The notes beneath the pieces are model-generated. The model ran no database searches. It had not been told where the DNA came from and worked only from the letters and a program-made list of their open reading frames with translations. From NCBI GenBank assembly GCA_004151065.3, contig NWUY0300035113.1, positions 17,491-40,624 of the forward strand: DNA of 23,134 bases, given 5' to 3'. The DNA comes from Larix sibirica (taxonomy: Eukaryota; Streptophyta; Pinopsida; Pinales; Pinaceae). Made by a program: the position numbers and the translations under genes. Below, piece after piece: positions 19,250 through 23,134 of the stretch (within the stretch, counting starts at the first letter, position 1; each line of letters begins with the position of its first letter).

Positions 19250-20947
19250 CGCAAGCTAAATAAGGGGGCTCCAGGTTTATGTTCTTTCCATTTTAATTGC
19301 AAAAGAATATGACTATGATTGCATATCCTTCCTACATCGATCCTAGATCAATGGAGGAAGGATAACCAATCACAATCCTATTATTTTGTAGTAAGAAGGG
19401 AACGAAAGGAAACCTGGACCCCCCTTCAAGTTTAACATGAGTTGGTTAAAGAATGAAGAATTTCAAGATTTAGTCAAGAGTCATTGGTAACCCCATAGTG
19501 TAACTGATGCTCATTTGGTGGGTGAATAGTTTACTTGATCATTTAAAATCCTCAAAGACAAAGTCATGTTTTGGTTTGAATATCAATAAAAGAATAGAGA
19601 AATATACTTAAGGTAAGTGGAAGGTGACATAATTTCTTTAATTAGGAGTGAGGATCATAATAGGCTCAAACTCCTTGAACAAAAAAAAAGAAATTATTGG
19701 AAGATAAATAAGCAGACTAGAGATCAAAATGCAGGGAAAAATAGTTAGAATTGGGAGATAAGAACATGAATTTTTTTCACAACTACATGAATTTTAGGAA
19801 AATTATTGATACTATCTTGGATTTGGAGTCTAATGCTGGTATAATGGTTTAGGGATTTGAATGTTTAGCATATTTGGACATCCAACACTTTAAGAATCTT
19901 TTCCATGAGCCTTCGAGTACTAATATTTTAGAAATAGTCAAGATGGCTTCTTACTTTCTAAGGATGGTGCAAGAGGAGAATAACAACTTTTTTTTTACGG
20001 AAGTAACCTTGGAAGAACTCATTTCAGTTCTAGACAAGTGTTAGAAGGATAAGAGTCTAGGACATGATGGCTAGACTATGGAACTCTTCAATGATTTTTT
20101 CAATCTTATGGGGGTTGACCTCCTCAAGGTGGTGTAAGAAGTGAGGAATTATGGGAAAGTATATGGGCCAATAAACATAATATTTATTATAGAACTAATC
20201 CCCAACAATGATAATCCCAATAAATTGTGATTTTCATGTCATTTTTCTTTGTAATTGTGTATACAAAATAATTTCTAAAAATTTAGAAGTTAGGTTGAAG
20301 AAGTTACGCCAAGAATTTATTTTTCTAGATAAGTTTGGATTCTTGGAATGGAGACACATCCATGAGGTAATAGGAATGACACAAGAGGGATTACAATCAA
20401 TTACAGTAAGAAATATGCCTTCTATGGTTTTGAAGTTGGACCTCTTAAAGGATTACGACATAATGTCTTAGTTGTACTTGAGACTACTCCTCATTCCTAT
20501 TGAGTTTCTCTCCCAATCATCAACTGCATTTTAGGATGTATTACCTCAGTATCAGATGATGTTCTCATTAATTATACTGGTTTCTCATTTTTCAAGCCCT
20601 AAAGGGGAATAAGACATGGTTTTCCATTATCACCTTACTTGTTCTTGCTAGTTGCAGAGGGCCCAAGAAGATCATTTTAGGAGGAAAAAGGAATAGGGAC
20701 CTTGAGAGGGATTACCAATAGTAATTGGGAGCATATAACACATCTCCTTTTCTTATATTATGCACTCTTATTCATAAATGGTTCATTGAAATAAGACCGG
20801 AAGATAATAGATATTTTCGAAATCTATAACAAGGCCACTAGCACTTTGGTTAACATCCACAAGTATTTATTATTTTTAATGACACATGGGAGGTACTTCA
20901 ACAAAAATTACAAATACTATTCCCCTATAAAAATGGATTTAGATTCA
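19250..20947 (+). pseudogene. 5'-truncated LINE ORF2 (endonuclease end + reverse transcriptase), copy 1
   Basis: Plus strand, inactive. The endonuclease end is TNHNPII (near 19354-19375; family SDHxPI), then FKFNMSWLKNEEFQDLVKSHW (19425-19490). RT text follows: VTLEELISVL, SLGHDG-stop-TMELFNDF, LIPNNDNP (to 20215), FLCNCVYKIISKNLEVRLKK, FIFLDKFGFLEWRHIHE, VLKLDLLKDYDIMS-stop (20208-20471). A final polymerase box near 20741-20775 reads HLLFLYYALLF, where FADD is expected, so both catalytic Asp are gone. It is of the same general LINE type as the 8370-15050 element but in the opposite orientation. Confidence 0.85.
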
Positions 20948-20948
20948 N
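20948..20948. other. ambiguous base N at the tandem junction
   Basis: The only N in the window lies exactly between the two copies of the 2.6-kb unit. It is most likely a mark of an assembly join or unresolved base. Confidence 0.95.
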
Positions 20949-21213
20949 TCCTTTTCCCTGCTTTGGGTACATGCTTGCTAACATTATGTTATTATTGGAA
21001 TTTGTTAGATCATTAAACTGATTTATTGTTATTGGTTGTTCTGTTAAATTTCATGATGGTTAAAAAATGATGTTTTAACATTTTGGGAAAAGGCAAGAGG
21101 TTTCAACATTTTATTTTTGGAAAATTATTTAATTTAAAAAATGTTTGATTTGATATTGAATTTTTGTGTAGATGAGATTAAGGTTCATCAAGCTTGCCGT
21201 AGACATAAAAAAT

Positions 21214-21840
21214 TAGTAGGGGAGAATGTCATGATCCATTTTCCATATGTGATGTATTAATATTGGAAAAGTGAAAAGAAATAAAATGGATATAGCAACT
21301 CCAACATGATGCAAATTGTATTAGAAATAATATATCATGGAAGGGTCATGAATCATGGTTATGAAAAGGCCTTCATCTATTATTTACTTGAAGCTGGAGC
21401 ACTGGCTTGGTTATGGAGGAATCTCAATATGAGCTCTTGATAATGAAGAGGACCTAACATCTTTAATATGGGAAAATGAACATGAACATGGTTGGACATT
21501 GTACATGGGTGGAGGCCTAATAGAATTTGTCCCGATTTGGTGTGAGCAAGTTTGATGATCTCCAACAAAGGCTTATATATCACAAGCTAAGCATGGTAAT
21601 AGAAAAGTCCTTTATGCTTTCATTTCTAATTTAATGAATAAAAGGAAGGAAAAGTTTTCCAATTAAATGGCTAAGTTGAATATTGATTTACTATTAAATT
21701 ATTATTATTATTTTGTGGTGGAATTAATTTTTGGATATTATCTTGCTATCCATATGTGCTTTCATGAAAAAAATCACATCAAATAAATAATATGCATGCC
21801 TTTTCTTTCTTTGTAACAATAATTATTATGTGAACCACAA
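21214..21840 (+). repeat. gypsy-like polypurine tract and LTR start, copy 2 (candidate)
   Basis: This is the duplicate of the copy-1 region. The purine run is shortened (agtaggggagaa) but the LTR-like start tgtcatgatcc (21227) keeps the more typical form. Extra bases compared with copy 1 lie near 21388 and 21710. A chance minus-strand frame at 21380-21583 is not a gene. Confidence 0.35.
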
Positions 21841-23134
21841 ACTAAATAAGGGGGCTCCAGGTTTCAGTTCTTTCCATTCTAATTGCAAAAGAATAGGACT
21901 ATGATTGCATATCCTTCCTACATCGATCCTAGATCAATGGAGGAAGGATCTCCAATCACAATCCTATTATTTTGTAGTTAGAAGGGAACGAAAGGAAACC
22001 TGGATCCCCCTTCAAGTTTAACATGAGTTGGTTAAAGAATGAAGAATTTCAAGATTTAGTCAAGAGTCATTGGTAACCACATAGTGTAACTGATGCTCAT
22101 TTGGTGGGTGAATAGTTTACTTGATCATTTAAAATCCTCAAAGACAAAGTGATGTTTTGGTTCGAATATCAATAAAAGAATAGAGAAATATACTTAAGGT
22201 AAGTGGAAGATGACATAAGTTCTCTAATTAGGAGTAATAGTATTGGAGTATTCAATAATGAGGATCATAATAGGCTCAAACTCCTTGAACAAAATCAAAG
22301 GAAATTATTGGAAGATAAAGAAGCAGATTGGAGATCAAAATGCAAGGGAAAATAGTTAGAATTGGGAGATAAGAACATGAAGTTTTTTCACAACTACATG
22401 AATTTTAGGAAAATTATTGATACTATCTTGGATTTGGATTCTAATGCTAGTATAATGGTTCAGGGATTTTAATGTTTGGCATATTTGGACATCCAACACT
22501 TTAAGAATCTTTTCCATGAGCCTTCGAGTACTAATATTTTAGAAATAGTCAAGATGGCTTCTTACTTTCTAAGGATGGTGCAAGAGGAGAATAACAACTT
22601 TTTTTTTACGGAAGTAACCTTGGAAGAACTCATTTCAGTTCTAGACAAGTGTTAGAAGGATAAGAGTCTAGGACATGATGGCTAGACTATGGAACTCTTC
22701 AATGATTTTTTCAATCTTATGGGGGTTGACCTCCTCAAGGTGGTGTAAGAAGTGAGGAATTATGGGAAAGTATATGGGCCAATAAACATAATATTTATTA
22801 TAGAACTAATCCCCAACAATGATAATCCCAATAAATTGTGATTTTCATGTCATTTTTCTTTGTAATTGTGTATACAAAATAATTTCTAAAAATTTAGAAG
22901 TTAGGTTGAAGAAGTTACGCCAAGAATTTATTTTTCTAGATAAGTTTGGATTCTTGGAATGGAGACACATCCATGAGGTAATAGGAATGACACAAGAGGG
23001 ATTACAATCAATTACAGTAAGAAATATGCCTTCTATGGTTTTGAAGTTGGACCTCTTAAAGGATTACGACATAATGTCTTAGTTGTACTTGAGACTACTC
23101 CTCATTCCTATTGAGTTTCTCTCCCAATCATCAA
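21840..23134 (+). pseudogene. 5'-truncated LINE ORF2, copy 2 (cut by window end)
   Basis: Same fragment as copy 1 but somewhat better preserved upstream. ISNHNPIIL is visible near 21949-21975. The connecting region RSNSIGVFNNEDHNRLKLLE is intact where copy 1 lacks 24 bp, and LELGDKNMKFFHNYMNFRK can be read near 22357-22412. The RT part is base-for-base identical to copy 1 to the window end. The YxDD region lies outside the window. Non-functional: stops at KC-stop-KDK, HDG-stop and VV-stop. Confidence 0.85.

Larger units (their letters stand above)
18386..20947 (+). repeat. 2.6-kb tandem unit, copy 1
   Basis: Starts tccttttccctgctttgggt; the same string restarts at 20949, giving an initial offset of 2563. 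The unit holds a gypsy-like LTR boundary and, from about 19250, a truncated LINE. Relative to copy 2 it lacks about 11 bp near 18825, two 6-bp stretches, and 24 bp near 19648. The two copies differ by a few percent up to 19867 and are then identical. Confidence 0.93.
20949..23134 (+). repeat. 2.6-kb tandem unit, copy 2 (cut by window end)
   Basis: Repeats 18386-20523 head to tail. By position 22479 the offset is 2611 because copy 2 keeps or gained about 48 bp. From 22479 to the last base it is identical to 19868-20523 (656 bp, including the T9 run). The remainder of the unit is beyond the window. Confidence 0.93.

Noticed and set aside
20208-20471. 87-codon ORF as an independent conserved gene because it occurs twice identically
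   Set aside because: It is the RT core of a LINE pseudogene; its identity in two copies reflects the tandem duplication or assembly, not selection.

Overview
The window is non-genic nuclear DNA from a seed plant. It is AT-rich, has no intact host gene and no RNA gene that I can recognise, and most identifiable sequence is decayed retrotransposon. The plant assignment rests on the LINE type (ORF1 with a DUF4283-like domain and a CCHC knuckle, ORF2 with endonuclease, reverse transcriptase, zf-RVT-like region and RNase H) and on the Ty1/copia element. Very old, heavily mutated copies in long AT-rich spacers would fit a large genome such as a conifer, but that is inference.

Layout. 1-4060 and beyond: a Ty1/copia element on the minus strand, running off the left edge: LTR with TATA box, primer-binding site, gag with a zinc knuckle, integrase and reverse transcriptase, all broken by stops. 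A tRNA-like SINE candidate interrupts its gag. 5095-5520: a weak LTR-like stretch. 7118-7590: two diverged tRNA-derived SINE copies of one family, both on the minus strand. 8370-15050: a nearly full-length LINE on the minus strand (5'UTR, ORF1, ORF2, oligo-A tail), dead by stops and frameshifts but readable end to end. 15053-15690: a 145-bp tandem repeat plus a degenerate third copy. 17612-17850: alternating purine/pyrimidine TG/CG/CA DNA. 18386-23134: two tandem copies of a ~2.6-kb unit on the plus strand, each holding a gypsy-like LTR boundary and a 5'-truncated LINE pseudogene. A single N marks the junction, and the last 656 bp of the window are identical between copies.

The genes do not work together as a host pathway; each element is a separate, inactive insertion. 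Most family-assignable stops and the catalytic Asp-to-Asn changes fit C-to-T/G-to-A decay of methylated repeats. I found no sign of a new defence, metabolic or regulatory system. The best leads are a TAATG stop-start overlap between LINE ORF1 and ORF2, the SINE family, and the mosaic identity of the 2.6-kb tandem duplication.
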